Below are positions 34,090 through 43,501 of a stretch of DNA of 64,000 bases, piece after piece. The position numbers were made by a program, and so were the translations under genes. The notes under the pieces are model-generated. The model did not search any database. It was given only the letters and a program-made list of their open reading frames with translations, and was not told the origin of the DNA. Numbering within the stretch: the first letter of the stretch is position 1; the number at the start of each line of letters is the position of its first letter. Source of the DNA: Actinokineospora xionganensis (GTDB lineage Bacteria; Actinomycetota; Actinomycetes; Mycobacteriales; Pseudonocardiaceae); contig NZ_JABVED010000012.1 of assembly GCF_014323725.1 (NCBI RefSeq), positions 1-64,000 of the forward strand. The letters are read 5' to 3'.

Positions 34090-35073
34090 GTGCAGATGAT
34101 CCCGGTCCTGGTCGTCGCGGGCTTTCTCGGATCGGGAAAGACCACCCTGCTCAACCACCTGCTGCGGGCTCGAACCGGCCTGCGCATCGGTGTGGTCGTC
34201 AACGACTTCGGCAGCGTCAACATCGACGCGCTGACCGTGGCCGCCCAGGTCGACTCCATGGTCACTCTCGGCAACGGCTGCCTGTGCTGCGCCATCGACG
34301 TATCCGACCTCGACGACATGCTCGCCCGCCTGGCCAAGCCGGACGCGCCGGTCGACGTGATCGTCATCGAGGCCAGCGGCCTGGCCGAACCGCCCGCGAT
34401 GGTCAAGCTCGTCCTCGGCAGCACCAACCCGCACGTCGCATACGGCGGCCTCGTCGAGGTCGTCGACGCCGCCGAGTTCGACTCCACCCGCGAGCGACAC
34501 CCCCAAATCGACAAACACCTGCGGTACGCGGACCTGTTGCTGCTCAACAAGATGGACCGGGTCGACCCCGCCGCGGGCGAGCGTGTGCTGGCGCTGGTGC
34601 GCGACCTGGCGGCCGGTGTCCCGGTCGTGCCGACCGACCACGGCCGCGTCGACCCGCACCTGTTGTTCGACCCCGTCGACCGCCCGGACCCGGCCGGACG
34701 CCAACTGTCCTTCGACGACCTGATCGAGCATGAACCGCATGTCCACGCGGGCTACGAGAGCGTCACCTTCGAGTCGGACCAGCCGATGAACCCGATCCGC
34801 TTCGCCCGGTTCCTCACCGACCGCCCGCCGGGCCTGTACCGGATGAAGGGCTACGCCCACTTCGGCGACAGTCAGCAGTACGCGCTGCAGACCGTCGGCG
34901 GCTACCTCGACCTCCGGCGCGAACCCGAACCGCACGGCACCCGACTGGTCATGATCGGCGCCGCCCTCGACGCGGACGTCATCACCAAGACCCTCACCGA
35001 CGCCGTCGAACCGGACCCGGCGTCACTCGACCCGCTCGACCTGCTTTCGGTCACCCGATACGTCCGAGACTGA
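34090..35073 (+). CDS. G3E-family GTPase metallochaperone (CobW/ZNG1/YjiA type)
   Basis: 327 aa, GTG start (ATG 34096 also possible). P-loop GFLGSGKTTLLNH; metal-binding GNGCLCC (CxCC) after switch I; Walker B-like EASGLAEP; specificity motif NKMD; C-terminal CobW_C domain with PPGLYRMKGYAHF. Such proteins insert zinc, cobalt or nickel into clients. The His-rich stretch EHEPHVHAGY is typical. No neighbouring client is evident; a Zur/SmtB locus lies at 59.2 kb. The 272 nt upstream (33818-34089) show no clear operator. Confidence 0.87.
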   Translation: MQMIPVLVVAGFLGSGKTTLLNHLLRARTGLRIGVVVNDFGSVNIDALTVAAQVDSMVTLGNGCLCCAIDVSDLDDMLARLAKPDAPVDVIVIEASGLAEPPAMVKLVLGSTNPHVAYGGLVEVVDAAEFDSTRERHPQIDKHLRYADLLLLNKMDRVDPAAGERVLALVRDLAAGVPVVPTDHGRVDPHLLFDPVDRPDPAGRQLSFDDLIEHEPHVHAGYESVTFESDQPMNPIRFARFLTDRPPGLYRMKGYAHFGDSQQYALQTVGGYLDLRREPEPHGTRLVMIGAALDADVITKTLTDAVEPDPASLDPLDLLSVTRYVRD

Positions 35074-35131
35074 CTGCCGTTCACGAAACGGGTGAAACCG
35101 ACATCGTCGACTACCACTACGACGACGACAC

Positions 35132-35323
35132 CTACTGGGCCCATGCATCTGTGATCTCTTCCTCCGGTCTTCGAGATGGGCCGACCACAGCGACCGGCGC
35201 GTCGAAGTCGACGGTGCAGATCTGGGTTTCGCGGTGGGCGGAACGCCGCACGTGCCGCACCATCCCGTCCACCGCTCTGACATCCACCCTCTGGTCGCGC
35301 CAGCGCTCAGGCGTGGCGATCAC
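35132..35323 (-). CDS. Possible small hypothetical protein
   Basis: 63 codons from GTG 35323 with fair GC3 bias; contains TPERWRDQRVDVRAVDG and VDFDAPVAVVGPSRRPEEE. There is no clear ribosome binding site, no family and no operon context. The frame opens further upstream into the divergent membrane-protein gene. Kept as a weak call. Confidence 0.33.
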   Translation of the reverse strand: MIATPERWRDQRVDVRAVDGMVRHVRRSAHRETQICTVDFDAPVAVVGPSRRPEEEITDAWAQ

Positions 35324-35420
35324 CAGGTCGCGGACGTCGGCATAGGCGCCGGTCGCCCTGGAGGCCGCCCTTGGCCCGCCTATCGACGCGAGGGGCGCGG
35401 GGTGGCTGTGGACAACTACG

Positions 35421-35828
35421 ATGCCCCCTATGGCCGCCAAGCGCCCGGGTCCATTTCGGTGGCTCTACTTCGTCTACGGTGGCCGGCTTCCCGACCGGTA
35501 CCGGGACTGGGTGCTGCACGTCGCCACCTGTCCGACGTGGTTGGTTCGCGCGTTCGGGCGGGGGCTCATGCAGCTCGCGCCGGTGCTCGGCGCGCTGCTC
35601 GCGGGACTGGTGGTCTTCGGTGGATCGTGGCCGTTGGCTCTCGGGTCCACGCTGCTCGGGTTCCTGGTCGCTTTGCGGATCATTCTGGCGTTCGCCCAGG
35701 ACAACGTCGACGCGCGCGTCGCGCAGCACGGGTTCCCGGCTGGGCACGCGACCGCGATTCGACGCCGACGGCACGCCGACGAGGAGGCCGCCAAGGCCGC
35801 GCGCTACCGCGAGACCTGGCAGGGCTGA
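35421..35828 (+). CDS. Small membrane protein, DUF5313-like
   Basis: 135 aa. The N-terminal GPFRWLYFVYGGRLPDRYRDWVLHVATCPTWLVR resembles the actinobacterial DUF5313 family. Two membrane helices (LAPVLGALLAGLVVF and LALGSTLLGFLVALRII) and a basic C-terminus follow. ATG 35430 is an alternative start. The 3' end overlaps a convergent gene by 25 nt. Function unknown. Confidence 0.7.
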   Translation: MPPMAAKRPGPFRWLYFVYGGRLPDRYRDWVLHVATCPTWLVRAFGRGLMQLAPVLGALLAGLVVFGGSWPLALGSTLLGFLVALRIILAFAQDNVDARVAQHGFPAGHATAIRRRRHADEEAAKAARYRETWQG

Positions 35829-36094
35829 TCCCGCCTGACCACACGCACCGCGCTCCCATCCAGATCGATACGCAGGTGCGGGGGCGCACCCGACTCCTCG
35901 TCCTCGCGCATCAGGGACTGGGACTTGCGGTCCTCCAGTTCCAGCCGTTTGCCGCCCGAGAAGAAGGCGTCGAGTTCCTCGAAGCCGACGGTCGTCGCGG
36001 GCAGATCCTTGCGCCGCCACGGCGACCAGCGCTCGACAGCCGCGAGCACGATCAGCAGCACCACCAATCCCGGCAGCGACAGCGCGAAGAGCAT
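35804..36094 (-). CDS. Small single-helix membrane protein, DUF6191-like
   Basis: 96 aa. An N-terminal membrane helix (FALSLPGLVVLLIVLAAVE) is followed by a conserved-looking cytoplasmic tail (GFEELDAFFSGGKRLELEDRKSQSL) and MREDEESGAPP, a layout I recognise from the DUF6191 family. The start is uncertain; a GTG four codons upstream is possible. No known function. Confidence 0.62.
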   Translation of the reverse strand: MLFALSLPGLVVLLIVLAAVERWSPWRRKDLPATTVGFEELDAFFSGGKRLELEDRKSQSLMREDEESGAPPHLRIDLDGSAVRVVRRDQPCQVSR

Positions 36095-36247
36095 CCCAAG
36101 CCACACACCCGAAGAACTCCGCCAAGCCCACGAGAGTTCCCGCCTTGTCCTGAGCGACAAGAGCTTTTGTCCCCCAGCGCATAGCCTCCGATACACGCCG
36201 CCCACGACACTGGACCTCCTTGAGCCCCGTCCCCGAGGAGTCACCAG

Positions 36248-37048
36248 ATGCGGGCATTCCTCCGCGCGGCAGTCATCTCCGTCGTCCTGGCCGTGAGCGT
36301 CACCGCGCCCAGCGCCTCGGCCGCCCCCACCGCGGCCAGGTACGCCGAACACCTCACGATCGGCTTCGTCTTCGGCGACGACGCCCACGACACCAACCCG
36401 TTCTGGCGCGGTGAGCTGTCCCCGACGACGGTGGTCTCCCAGACCACCTCCGGCCCACTCTGGTGGAAGACCACCACGACGGTCCTGTCCGGCCAGGCCC
36501 GCGCCGCCCGGGTCAACATGCCCGAGACCGAACGCACCGGCTCCGTCCGCCTTACCGTGGTGCAGCGCCCGTTCATGGCCCCCGAGGTCCGCTATTCGGC
36601 GTTCGACGGCTGGCTCACCGGCACGTCGTGGCACGCGGGCGCGAAGGGCTTCTCCGGCACCTTCACCACCACCGACGGCCACAGCGGCCCCATCGCCGCG
36701 CTCACCGACGCGAAGATGGCCGAACCCGCGCAGACCACCGCAGCGGAGTACCCGTTCCTCGCCGCCGTCCGCACCGGCCCGCACAAGGGCGCGCTCCCGA
36801 TCGGCGACTTCCACATCAACCAGATCGGCACGTACGTCGGCGGCAACTTCCTGTCCACCGGCGGCATCCATACCGTCATCGGCGACACCGACGGCCACCT
36901 CGTCCTGATGCACATGGTCGGCTACGGCGCCGTCGTGGGCGTCCCGGACTCGGTGCTGGGCGGCCAGGTCCTCGGCGGCACCTTCACCGGCCCCTCCCCT
37001 GGCGACGGCGGCACGTGGGGCTCGGTCCGCACATTCCACATCTTCTAG
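36248..37048 (+). CDS. Secreted protein of unknown function
   Basis: 266 aa with an N-terminal signal peptide (FLRAAVISVVLAVSVTAPSASA). The mature part of about 240 residues is beta-rich and Thr/Gly-rich (SQTTSGPLWWKTTTTVLSGQ, THTVIGDTDGHLVLMH-like repeats of hydrophobic strands) with no cysteines in the mature region and no catalytic motif seen. GAGGAG at 36235-36240 precedes the ATG. Its stop abuts the convergent exonuclease gene with no gap. Confidence 0.7.
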   Translation: MRAFLRAAVISVVLAVSVTAPSASAAPTAARYAEHLTIGFVFGDDAHDTNPFWRGELSPTTVVSQTTSGPLWWKTTTTVLSGQARAARVNMPETERTGSVRLTVVQRPFMAPEVRYSAFDGWLTGTSWHAGAKGFSGTFTTTDGHSGPIAALTDAKMAEPAQTTAAEYPFLAAVRTGPHKGALPIGDFHINQIGTYVGGNFLSTGGIHTVIGDTDGHLVLMHMVGYGAVVGVPDSVLGGQVLGGTFTGPSPGDGGTWGSVRTFHIF

Positions 37049-37909
37049 TCAGCGAGCCTGCGGCAACCGCACGGCTCGGCGCGGACGGCCCGCGGACGGC
37101 GGCGGCACGACCGGCCCGATGTCGCCGTCCGGGGCCTCGTCCAGGTCCACGATCACCGGAGCGTGGTCGCTGGGTCCGGTTCCCTTGCGCGCGTGCCGGT
37201 CGACCCAGGCCGCCTGGACGCGCGAAGCGACCGGCGCCCCGGCGAGCACCAAGTCGATGCGCATGCCCAGATTCTGATGGAACATCCCGGCCCGATAGTC
37301 CCAATAGGTGAAGATAGTCTCGGTGGGCCACCGGTCACGCACGACATCGCTGAGCCCCAAGGCCTGCAACTCGGCGAGCGCGGCCCGCTCCGGGGCCGTG
37401 ACGTGGGTCTGCCCGACGTAGGCCGCGGGGTCGAACACGTCGGCGTCTTTGGGCGCGACGTTCATGTCACCGCAGACGATCACCTCTGGTGGACCGGCGG
37501 CGACGACGGCCCGCAGCGCGGCCAGCCATTCGAGTTTGTACGCGTAGTGGTCGGACCCGGGCACCCGCCCGTTCGGCACGTACAGCGAGTGCACCCGCAC
37601 CCCGCCGCAGGTGGCCGCCACCGCACGAGCCTCCTGGTGCGGAAAGCCCGGCGCGTTCGCCAGCCCCACGGCGACCTCGTCGAGCCCGACCCGGGACAGG
37701 ATCGCCACCCCGTTCCACCGGCCCTCACCGCTGAGCGCCACCTCGTACCCGCGGTCGGCGAGCTTGGCACCGAGCAGGTCGGTGAAGGCCTCGTCGGTGA
37801 GCTTGGTTTCCTGCAGGCACACCACATCGGGCGCACGCTGGTCGAGCCAGGGCAACAGCCGGGGCTCGCGCTGCTTGACGGAGTTGACGTTCCACGTCGC
37901 TACCCGCAT
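37049..37909 (-). CDS. Second exodeoxyribonuclease III family AP endonuclease
   Basis: 286 aa. It has the same motif set as the protein at 6697-7473: RVATWNVNSVKQR, LQETK, SLYVPNGR, CGDMNVAPKD, TYWDYR, MRIDLVLAG and SDHAPVIV. A C-terminal extension of about 25 residues (PVVPPPSAGRPRRAVRLPQAR) is specific to this copy. Two such paralogues in one genome are common in actinobacteria. Transcribed with the PTS genes but separated by 19 nt from EI. Confidence 0.88.
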   Translation of the reverse strand: MRVATWNVNSVKQREPRLLPWLDQRAPDVVCLQETKLTDEAFTDLLGAKLADRGYEVALSGEGRWNGVAILSRVGLDEVAVGLANAPGFPHQEARAVAATCGGVRVHSLYVPNGRVPGSDHYAYKLEWLAALRAVVAAGPPEVIVCGDMNVAPKDADVFDPAAYVGQTHVTAPERAALAELQALGLSDVVRDRWPTETIFTYWDYRAGMFHQNLGMRIDLVLAGAPVASRVQAAWVDRHARKGTGPSDHAPVIVDLDEAPDGDIGPVVPPPSAGRPRRAVRLPQAR

Positions 37910-37928
37910 GAGGTCCACCGTAACCGGG

Positions 37929-39566
37929 TCAGAACCGGGCCGCCGCCTCGCGCGCCCCGACCGCCGACTCCGCCGCCAGCGCCGCCACGGCCATCTCCCG
38001 GCACTGCTCGATCGTGTGTTCGGCCAGCGCCGCCCGCACATCCGGCACGCTGACCGCCGCCATCGACAGCGACTCGATGCCCAAACCGGCCAGCACCACA
38101 GCGAGCAGCGGATCGCTCGCCGCCTCACCGCACACACCGACCGGCTTCCCCGCTTCCCGACCGGCCCGCGCGGTCGCGGCGATCAGGTCGAGCAGCGCGG
38201 GCTGCCACGGGTCCAGCAGCCCGGCCAGCGCGCCGAGTTGGCGGTCGGCGGCGAATGTGTACTGCGCCAGGTCGTTGGTGCCGAGGCTGACGAAGTCCAC
38301 CGACGCCAACACCGACGCCGCGCGCAACGCGGCGGCGGGCACCTCGATCATCACGCCGACCTTCGCGATCCCGTGCGAGCGCGCCACTTCGGCGAAGTCC
38401 CTGGCTTCCGCCGCCGTGGCGACCATCGGCGCCATCACCCACGGGGACGTTCCGGTGTCGCCCGCGGCCAGCGCCAACGCCTCCAGTTGGTCGTGGAGCA
38501 ACTCAGGCCGCCGCCACGACGTCCGCAGGCCACGCACACCCAGCGCCGGATTGTCCTCAGGATCGGGACAGGCGTAGGGAACGGGCTTATCCGCGCCCGC
38601 GTCGAGGGTCCGAACGACGACCTTGCGGCCCGCCAACGGTTCCAGGACGCGCCGGTACACCCGACGCTGCTCCTCCATCGACGGCGCCTCGGCCCGGTCG
38701 AGGAACAGGAATTCCGTGCGGAACAGCCCAACACCCTCGAGGTCGAGGGCGGCGGCCGCCACCGCGTCCGCCGGACCACCGACGTTGGCCAACAACGCGA
38801 CCGGGTGACCGTCGGCCGTGCGACCAGGACCACGCACAGCCGCCCGTGCGACCCGCGCCGCGCGCATGGTGGCGACCTCGGCGACCTCAGCCTCCGTCGG
38901 ATCGACCACGACGCGACCCGCTCCGCCGTCCACGACCACGGGCGTGCCATCCACAAAGGACAAAGCGTCCGCACATGCCACAACCGCCGGGATGCCCAGC
39001 GATTTGGCCAGGATCGCCGTGTGACTCGTCGGCCCACCGCGTTCGGTGACCACGGCCAGCACCACCGCCGGGTCCAGCAGCGCGGTGTCCGCGGGCGCGA
39101 GATCCTTCGCCACCAGCACATACGGGTATCCGGGCGCGGGCAGACCGGGCATCGGCAGTCCGAGCAGGTGCGCGACGGCCCGGTCGCGGATGTCGTCGAG
39201 GTCGGCCACCCGCTCGGCCATGTAGGGTCCGGCCGCGGCAAGAAGCTCCCGGTACCCGCCGATGGCCCGGTCGACCGCCCACGCGGCCGGAATCCCTTGC
39301 CCGACAAGGTCTCGGACGTTCGAGGCCAGCGCCGGGTCGCGCGCCATCATCGCCGCGGCCGTGAGCACCTCGGCGGCCTCCGGGCTCGCCAGTTTCGCCC
39401 GCCGCTCCAGCTCACCCGCCGTCTCCTCCAACGCCGTGACGGCACGGTCTTGGTCATCGGCGCCGACCACGGGCTGCGCGGCGGGCAGCCGGGGCGGCTC
39501 CCCGAGGCGGGCGACCGGGCCGGTCGCCACACCGGGGCTCACACCGATGCCGCTGAAACCGGTCAT
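37929..39566 (-). CDS. ptsI: PTS enzyme I (phosphoenolpyruvate-protein phosphotransferase)
   Basis: 545 aa. It autophosphorylates from PEP on His182 (RGGPTSHTAILAK) and passes phosphate to HPr. The PEP-binding domain has GLFRTEFLFLDR, SLGTNDLAQYTFAADR and VGVCGEAASDP with the catalytic Cys. Slightly shorter than the usual 570-575 aa. ATG 39566 overlaps the HPr stop (ATGA). Last gene of the fru operon, which makes the system self-sufficient. Confidence 0.93.
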   Translation of the reverse strand: MTGFSGIGVSPGVATGPVARLGEPPRLPAAQPVVGADDQDRAVTALEETAGELERRAKLASPEAAEVLTAAAMMARDPALASNVRDLVGQGIPAAWAVDRAIGGYRELLAAAGPYMAERVADLDDIRDRAVAHLLGLPMPGLPAPGYPYVLVAKDLAPADTALLDPAVVLAVVTERGGPTSHTAILAKSLGIPAVVACADALSFVDGTPVVVDGGAGRVVVDPTEAEVAEVATMRAARVARAAVRGPGRTADGHPVALLANVGGPADAVAAAALDLEGVGLFRTEFLFLDRAEAPSMEEQRRVYRRVLEPLAGRKVVVRTLDAGADKPVPYACPDPEDNPALGVRGLRTSWRRPELLHDQLEALALAAGDTGTSPWVMAPMVATAAEARDFAEVARSHGIAKVGVMIEVPAAALRAASVLASVDFVSLGTNDLAQYTFAADRQLGALAGLLDPWQPALLDLIAATARAGREAGKPVGVCGEAASDPLLAVVLAGLGIESLSMAAVSVPDVRAALAEHTIEQCREMAVAALAAESAVGAREAAARF

Positions 39567-39829
39567 GCGTCGTGGTCGACTTCCAGGACGGCCGCGAGCG
39601 CGGCCAGCGCCTGAAACGCCTCGTCGCCGTCGGCGGACAGGATGACCTCGTCGCCGCCGCGGACGTCGAGTCCGAGCACGGACAGGATGCTGCGGGCGTC
39701 CACGGGGTTGCCGCCGTCCTTGGCGATGGTCACCGGCACCGGCTGCGCCGCGGCGGCCTGCACGAACAGGCTCGCCGGGCGGGCGTGCAGGCCCACGGCT
39801 GAAGCGATGGTCACTCGGCACTCGGTCAT
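39563..39829 (-). CDS. ptsH: PTS phosphocarrier protein HPr
   Basis: 88 aa. Phospho-accepting His15 lies in GLHARPASLFV; the regulatory-site region is DARSILSVLGL, with Ser47 at the position of the Bacillus Ser46. Receives phosphate from EI and donates it to the EIIA encoded upstream. Within the fru operon, 12 nt after EIIBC. Confidence 0.93.
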   Translation of the reverse strand: MTECRVTIASAVGLHARPASLFVQAAAAQPVPVTIAKDGGNPVDARSILSVLGLDVRGGDEVILSADGDEAFQALAALAAVLEVDHDA

Positions 39830-39841
39830 GACGGTCCTCTC

Positions 39842-41296
39842 TCAGACAGTGGCGGGCACAGCGGCGACAGCGGACTTCTCACTGCCGCGCAACGACTTCG
39901 CGGCCAGGACGCACACCGCGGTGATGACGGTGCCCACGGCGATCGCGAGCACGACGAACAGCGGCTTACCGATGAGCCCGACCACCCAGATCCCGCCGTG
40001 CGGGGCCAGCGAGGTCGCGCCGACGAGCATCGTCAGCCCGCCGGTCGCCGCGGACCCGAGCACGATCGACGGGATCACCCGCAGCGGGTCGGCCGCGGCG
40101 AACGGGATCGCGCCCTCGGTGATGAACGACGCGCCCAGCAGCCAGCCCGCCTCACCGGCTTTGCGCTCGGCGTCGGTGAACAGCTTGCGCCGGATGACCG
40201 TCGCCAGCGCGAGACCCAGCGGCGGCACCATGCCCGCCGCCATCACCGCGGCCATCGCGGCCGAGGGAGTGCCGGAGGCGAGGGTGCCGACGGCGAAGGT
40301 GTAGGCGACCTTGTTGACCGGCCCGCCCATGTCGAAGGCCATCATCGCGCCCAGAAGCAACCCCAAGGCGATCGCGCCGGTGCCGGTCATCCCGGCAAGC
40401 CAGCCGGTCAGACCGGTCTGCACGGCCGCGACCGGGGAACCGATGACCAGCAGCATCACCGTTCCGACGACGGCCGTGGAGATCAGCGGCACGATCACGA
40501 CCGGCATGACCGCCTGCAGTGCTCGCGGCAGCGAGATCCTCGTCAGCGCGTAGGCGACACCACCGGCCAGCAGACCCGCGAGCAGGCCGCCGAGGAACCC
40601 GGCGCCGGTCGCGGTCGCGAGCAGGCCCCCGACGACACCGGGCACAAGACCCGGCCGGTCGGCGATGGCGAAGGCGATGAACCCGGCCAGGATCGGGACC
40701 AGCATGGAGAAGGCGACCGCGCCGATCTTGAACAGCACACCCGGCACACCGGCCGTCGCGAACAGCTGCGAGAGATCGGTGACGCCCGCGTACTCGACGC
40801 CGCCGAAGGTGCCGCCGTTGACCTTGTTGGCCACTTCGGCGCCGCCGAACAGGAACGCCAGCGCGATCAGCAGACCACCCGCGGCGACGAAGGGGATCAT
40901 GTAGCTGACCCCGGTCATCAGCCACTGCCGCAGCCGGGTCCCGACGCCGCCCGACTCGTCCACTTTGGACACCAGGACGGCCGACGGACCATCGGCGGCA
41001 CGTTCGACGGCCTGCGCGATCAACGCGCCCGGGTTGTTGATGGCCTGCTTCACACCCGCCTGCACGAGCGGCTTGCCCGCGAACCGTTCGCGCTCGCGGA
41101 CCTCGACGTCGGCGGCGAAGATGACCGCCCGCGCGTCGGCGATGTCCTGCGCGGACAGCGGGTCCATGCCCGCCGAGCCCTGGGTCTCCACCAGCAGTTC
41201 GTGCCCCGCGTCCGTCGCGGCCTGCTCCAGGGCCTCGGCGGCCATGTAGGTGTGCGCGATGCCGGTGGGACATGAGGTGACAGCTACGAGTTTCAT
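39842..41296 (-). CDS. fruA: Fructose PTS EIIBC component
   Basis: 484 aa. The N-terminal EIIB domain (about 100 residues) carries the phosphorylated Cys9 in VTSCPTGIAHT. The EIIC membrane domain follows with about nine helices (GVSYMIPFVAAGGLLIALAFLFGG; MAFDMGGPVNKVAYTF is the substrate-site motif). Imports fructose as fructose 1-phosphate. The EIIA domain is a separate gene overlapping by ATGA. Confidence 0.92.
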   Translation of the reverse strand: MKLVAVTSCPTGIAHTYMAAEALEQAATDAGHELLVETQGSAGMDPLSAQDIADARAVIFAADVEVRERERFAGKPLVQAGVKQAINNPGALIAQAVERAADGPSAVLVSKVDESGGVGTRLRQWLMTGVSYMIPFVAAGGLLIALAFLFGGAEVANKVNGGTFGGVEYAGVTDLSQLFATAGVPGVLFKIGAVAFSMLVPILAGFIAFAIADRPGLVPGVVGGLLATATGAGFLGGLLAGLLAGGVAYALTRISLPRALQAVMPVVIVPLISTAVVGTVMLLVIGSPVAAVQTGLTGWLAGMTGTGAIALGLLLGAMMAFDMGGPVNKVAYTFAVGTLASGTPSAAMAAVMAAGMVPPLGLALATVIRRKLFTDAERKAGEAGWLLGASFITEGAIPFAAADPLRVIPSIVLGSAATGGLTMLVGATSLAPHGGIWVVGLIGKPLFVVLAIAVGTVITAVCVLAAKSLRGSEKSAVAAVPATV

Positions 41297-41742
41297 CGGT
41301 CGATCACTTCCTCGGTGATGAGCTTGACGACCGCGGCGGGGTCGGCGGCGGTGGCGAGGGAGTCCTTGAAGGACTGGTGCACGAGCCTGCGGGCGAGCGC
41401 GGCGAGGATCTTCATGTGCTCGCCGCCCGCCCCGTCCGGCGCGGCGATCAGGAAGATGAGTCGCGCGGGACCGTCGGGAGCGCCCCAGTCGACGCCGTCG
41501 TCGCTTCGCGCGAAGGCGAGCGACGGTTCGGCGACCGCGGCGGAGCGGGCGTGCGGGATGCCGATCCCGCCTTCGAGACCGGTCGGCATCTGGGCTTCGC
41601 GGGCGGCGACGTCGGAGAGGAACGCCTCGACGTCGGTGACCCTGCCCGCGGCGTGGAGCCGTTCGGCGAGCGCACGGGTGGTCGAGGCGCGGTCGGTGGT
41701 GCCGAGGTCGAGCAGGACGAGGTCTTCGGTGATGAGGGGCAT
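41293..41742 (-). CDS. Fructose-type PTS EIIA component
   Basis: 149 aa. Phosphorylated His64 lies in GGIGIPHARS; LIFLIAAPDGAGGEHMKILAALA is the conserved C-terminal region. It transfers phosphate from HPr to the EIIB domain. Seven nt from fruK and overlapping EIIBC. Confidence 0.92.
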   Translation of the reverse strand: MPLITEDLVLLDLGTTDRASTTRALAERLHAAGRVTDVEAFLSDVAAREAQMPTGLEGGIGIPHARSAAVAEPSLAFARSDDGVDWGAPDGPARLIFLIAAPDGAGGEHMKILAALARRLVHQSFKDSLATAADPAAVVKLITEEVIDR

Positions 41743-41749
41743 CGGCGTC

Positions 41750-42691
41750 TCAGCTCTCGGTGAGGGTGGCGGCGGGATCGAAGGCGGGCGAGCACTGCAC
41801 GGCGGCCCGGTCGAGTTCGGCGGGCGTGGGCATCCGGCTGCCGGGCAGGGCGGCGGCCGCGGCGCCCCACGCGACGGCGTCGGCCAGGGCGTCGGGCCCG
41901 ATGTGGCCCGCGGCAAGGAATCCCGCGAGCAGGGCGTCGCCCGCGCCGACGGTGCTGCGCGGTTCGACGAAGGTGCTCCGCGCGTGCCAGGCACCGTCGG
42001 CGGTGACCAGTAGCGCCCCTTCGGCGCCGACGCTGGCGACCACGGTCGGAACGCCCTGGCCGAGCACCTGCCGGGCGGCGCGCAACGCGTCGCCGAGGGT
42101 GCGCACCTCGTGCCCGACGAGGTCGGCGAGTTCTTCCCGGTTGGGCTTGACCAGGTCGGGACGTCCGGCGACGGCCGCGCGCAACGCGTCGCCGCTGGTG
42201 TCGACCGCGACCCGGGCGCCCCGCTCACGCAGGCGCCGGGTGAGGTCGGCGTAGAAGTCGGCGGGGACGCCGGGCGGGAGGCTGCCGCAGAGCACGACCC
42301 AGTCCGCGCCCTCGGCGGCGTCCAGCGTGGCGGCCACCAGCCGGGCCCGCTCGGCGGCGTCGAACCTGGGACCAGGCTCGTTGAGCTTGGTCGTGGTGCC
42401 GTCGGCCTCGGCGATCGTGATGTTGGACCGCACCGCTCCCGCGATGGGGACCTCGACGACGTTGATTCCCGCGGTGGCGAGCAGAGCGGTCAGCTGGACG
42501 CCCTCGGCTCCCCCGGTGGGGAGGACGGCGGTGGCGGCGAGCCCGTTCGCGGCGAGCGCGCGGGCCACGTTGACGCCCTTGCCGCCCGCGTCGAGCAGCG
42601 CGGACCTGGTTCGCAGGACGGCGCCGCGCTGGAGACTGTCGATCTCGATGGTGCGGTCGACACTCGGGTTGGCGGTGACGGTGACGATCAT
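41750..42691 (-). CDS. fruK: 1-Phosphofructokinase
   Basis: 313-aa PfkB-family kinase. Motif I is DAGGKGVNVARALAANG; motif II is STVGAGDALLAGFLAA with the catalytic Asp. The start MIVTVTANPSVDRTIEI is typical of FruK/LacC. It phosphorylates fructose 1-phosphate to the 1,6-bisphosphate, feeding glycolysis. ATG overlaps the fruR stop (ATGA). Confidence 0.93.
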   Translation of the reverse strand: MIVTVTANPSVDRTIEIDSLQRGAVLRTRSALLDAGGKGVNVARALAANGLAATAVLPTGGAEGVQLTALLATAGINVVEVPIAGAVRSNITIAEADGTTTKLNEPGPRFDAAERARLVAATLDAAEGADWVVLCGSLPPGVPADFYADLTRRLRERGARVAVDTSGDALRAAVAGRPDLVKPNREELADLVGHEVRTLGDALRAARQVLGQGVPTVVASVGAEGALLVTADGAWHARSTFVEPRSTVGAGDALLAGFLAAGHIGPDALADAVAWGAAAAALPGSRMPTPAELDRAAVQCSPAFDPAATLTES

Positions 42692-43446
42692 GCGCGCACC
42701 ACCGTCGGCCCGGCCGCCTCGAACTCGGCGGCCTCGGCGTCGCTGAGCCGGTCGTCGGTGACGACCGTGTCGACCTGGTCCAGCGTCGCGAATCGTGCGA
42801 AGCAATCCGTTCCAACCTTGGAGGAGTCGGTCAGCACCACGACCCGTCGGGCGGCGGCGACCATCGCGGATTTCACGGCGGCCTCGGCTTGGTCAGGGGT
42901 GCTCAGCCCACGGGCGACGCTCAGCCCGTTGGTGCCGACGAATGCGACGTCGACGTAGAGGTCCCGCAACGCGTTGAGCGCCCAGGTGTCGACCCCGGCC
43001 AGCGTCTTGGGCCGCACCCGACCGCCCAGGCAGAGCACGTTGACCCCGCGGTTCGCCAACGCCAGCGCGATAGGCAGCGCGTTGGTCACCACGGTGAGGT
43101 CGCGGTCGGCGGGCACCAACTCGGCGAGCCGGGCGGTCGTGCTGCCCGCGTCCAACAGGATCACGCCTTCGGCGGGCAGCTCGGCGAGCGCCACCTTGGC
43201 GATGCGCTGCTTCTCGGCGGTCGACTCGGCGTCCCGAGCGGCCAGCTCCGGCTCGAACCGCAGCCGCTCCACGGGAATCGCACCGCCGTGAACCCGCCGG
43301 AGAACGCCGTGCTTCTCCAGGGCGTCGAGGTCGCGCCGAACGGTCTCGGTGGTGACACCGAGGTCCTCGGCCAACCCGGCGACCTCCACCCGCCCCGCCG
43401 CACGAGCACGTTCGGCGATGAGCTGCTGGCGTTCGGCGGCATACAT
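42688..43446 (-). CDS. fruR: DeoR-family transcriptional regulator of the fructose operon
   Basis: 252 aa. N-terminal DeoR helix-turn-helix (VEVAGLAEDLGVTTETVRRDLDALE, then GVLRRVHGGA) and a C-terminal sugar-phosphate sensor of the isomerase-like fold (ILLDAGSTTARLAELV, GTNGLS). It is the first gene of the operon it probably represses, presumably relieved by fructose 1-phosphate. TTTCA repeats upstream are its likely binding sites. Confidence 0.88.
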   Translation of the reverse strand: MYAAERQQLIAERARAAGRVEVAGLAEDLGVTTETVRRDLDALEKHGVLRRVHGGAIPVERLRFEPELAARDAESTAEKQRIAKVALAELPAEGVILLDAGSTTARLAELVPADRDLTVVTNALPIALALANRGVNVLCLGGRVRPKTLAGVDTWALNALRDLYVDVAFVGTNGLSVARGLSTPDQAEAAVKSAMVAAARRVVVLTDSSKVGTDCFARFATLDQVDTVVTDDRLSDAEAAEFEAAGPTVVRA

Positions 43447-43464
43447 GAAGTGGGATTCCCTTCA

Positions 43465-43501
43465 TTTCACTGTTGTTTCATCTTTGTACGTCTTTGTTTC
43501 A
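43465..43501. promoter_or_regulatory. Phased TTTCA repeats upstream of fruR, probable FruR operator
   Basis: Three TTTCA copies start at 43465, 43476 and 43497 (spacings 11 and 21 nt, one and two helical turns), with TCTTTGT duplicated between the last two. The block is A/T-rich compared with its surroundings and 19 nt upstream of the fruR start. DeoR-type regulators often bind such direct repeats. Confidence 0.5.

Noticed and set aside
34902-35144. Leftward frame with poly-valine N-terminus
   Set aside because: Antisense to the G3E GTPase C-terminus, and produced by an ACG/ACC triplet stretch at 35108-35130.
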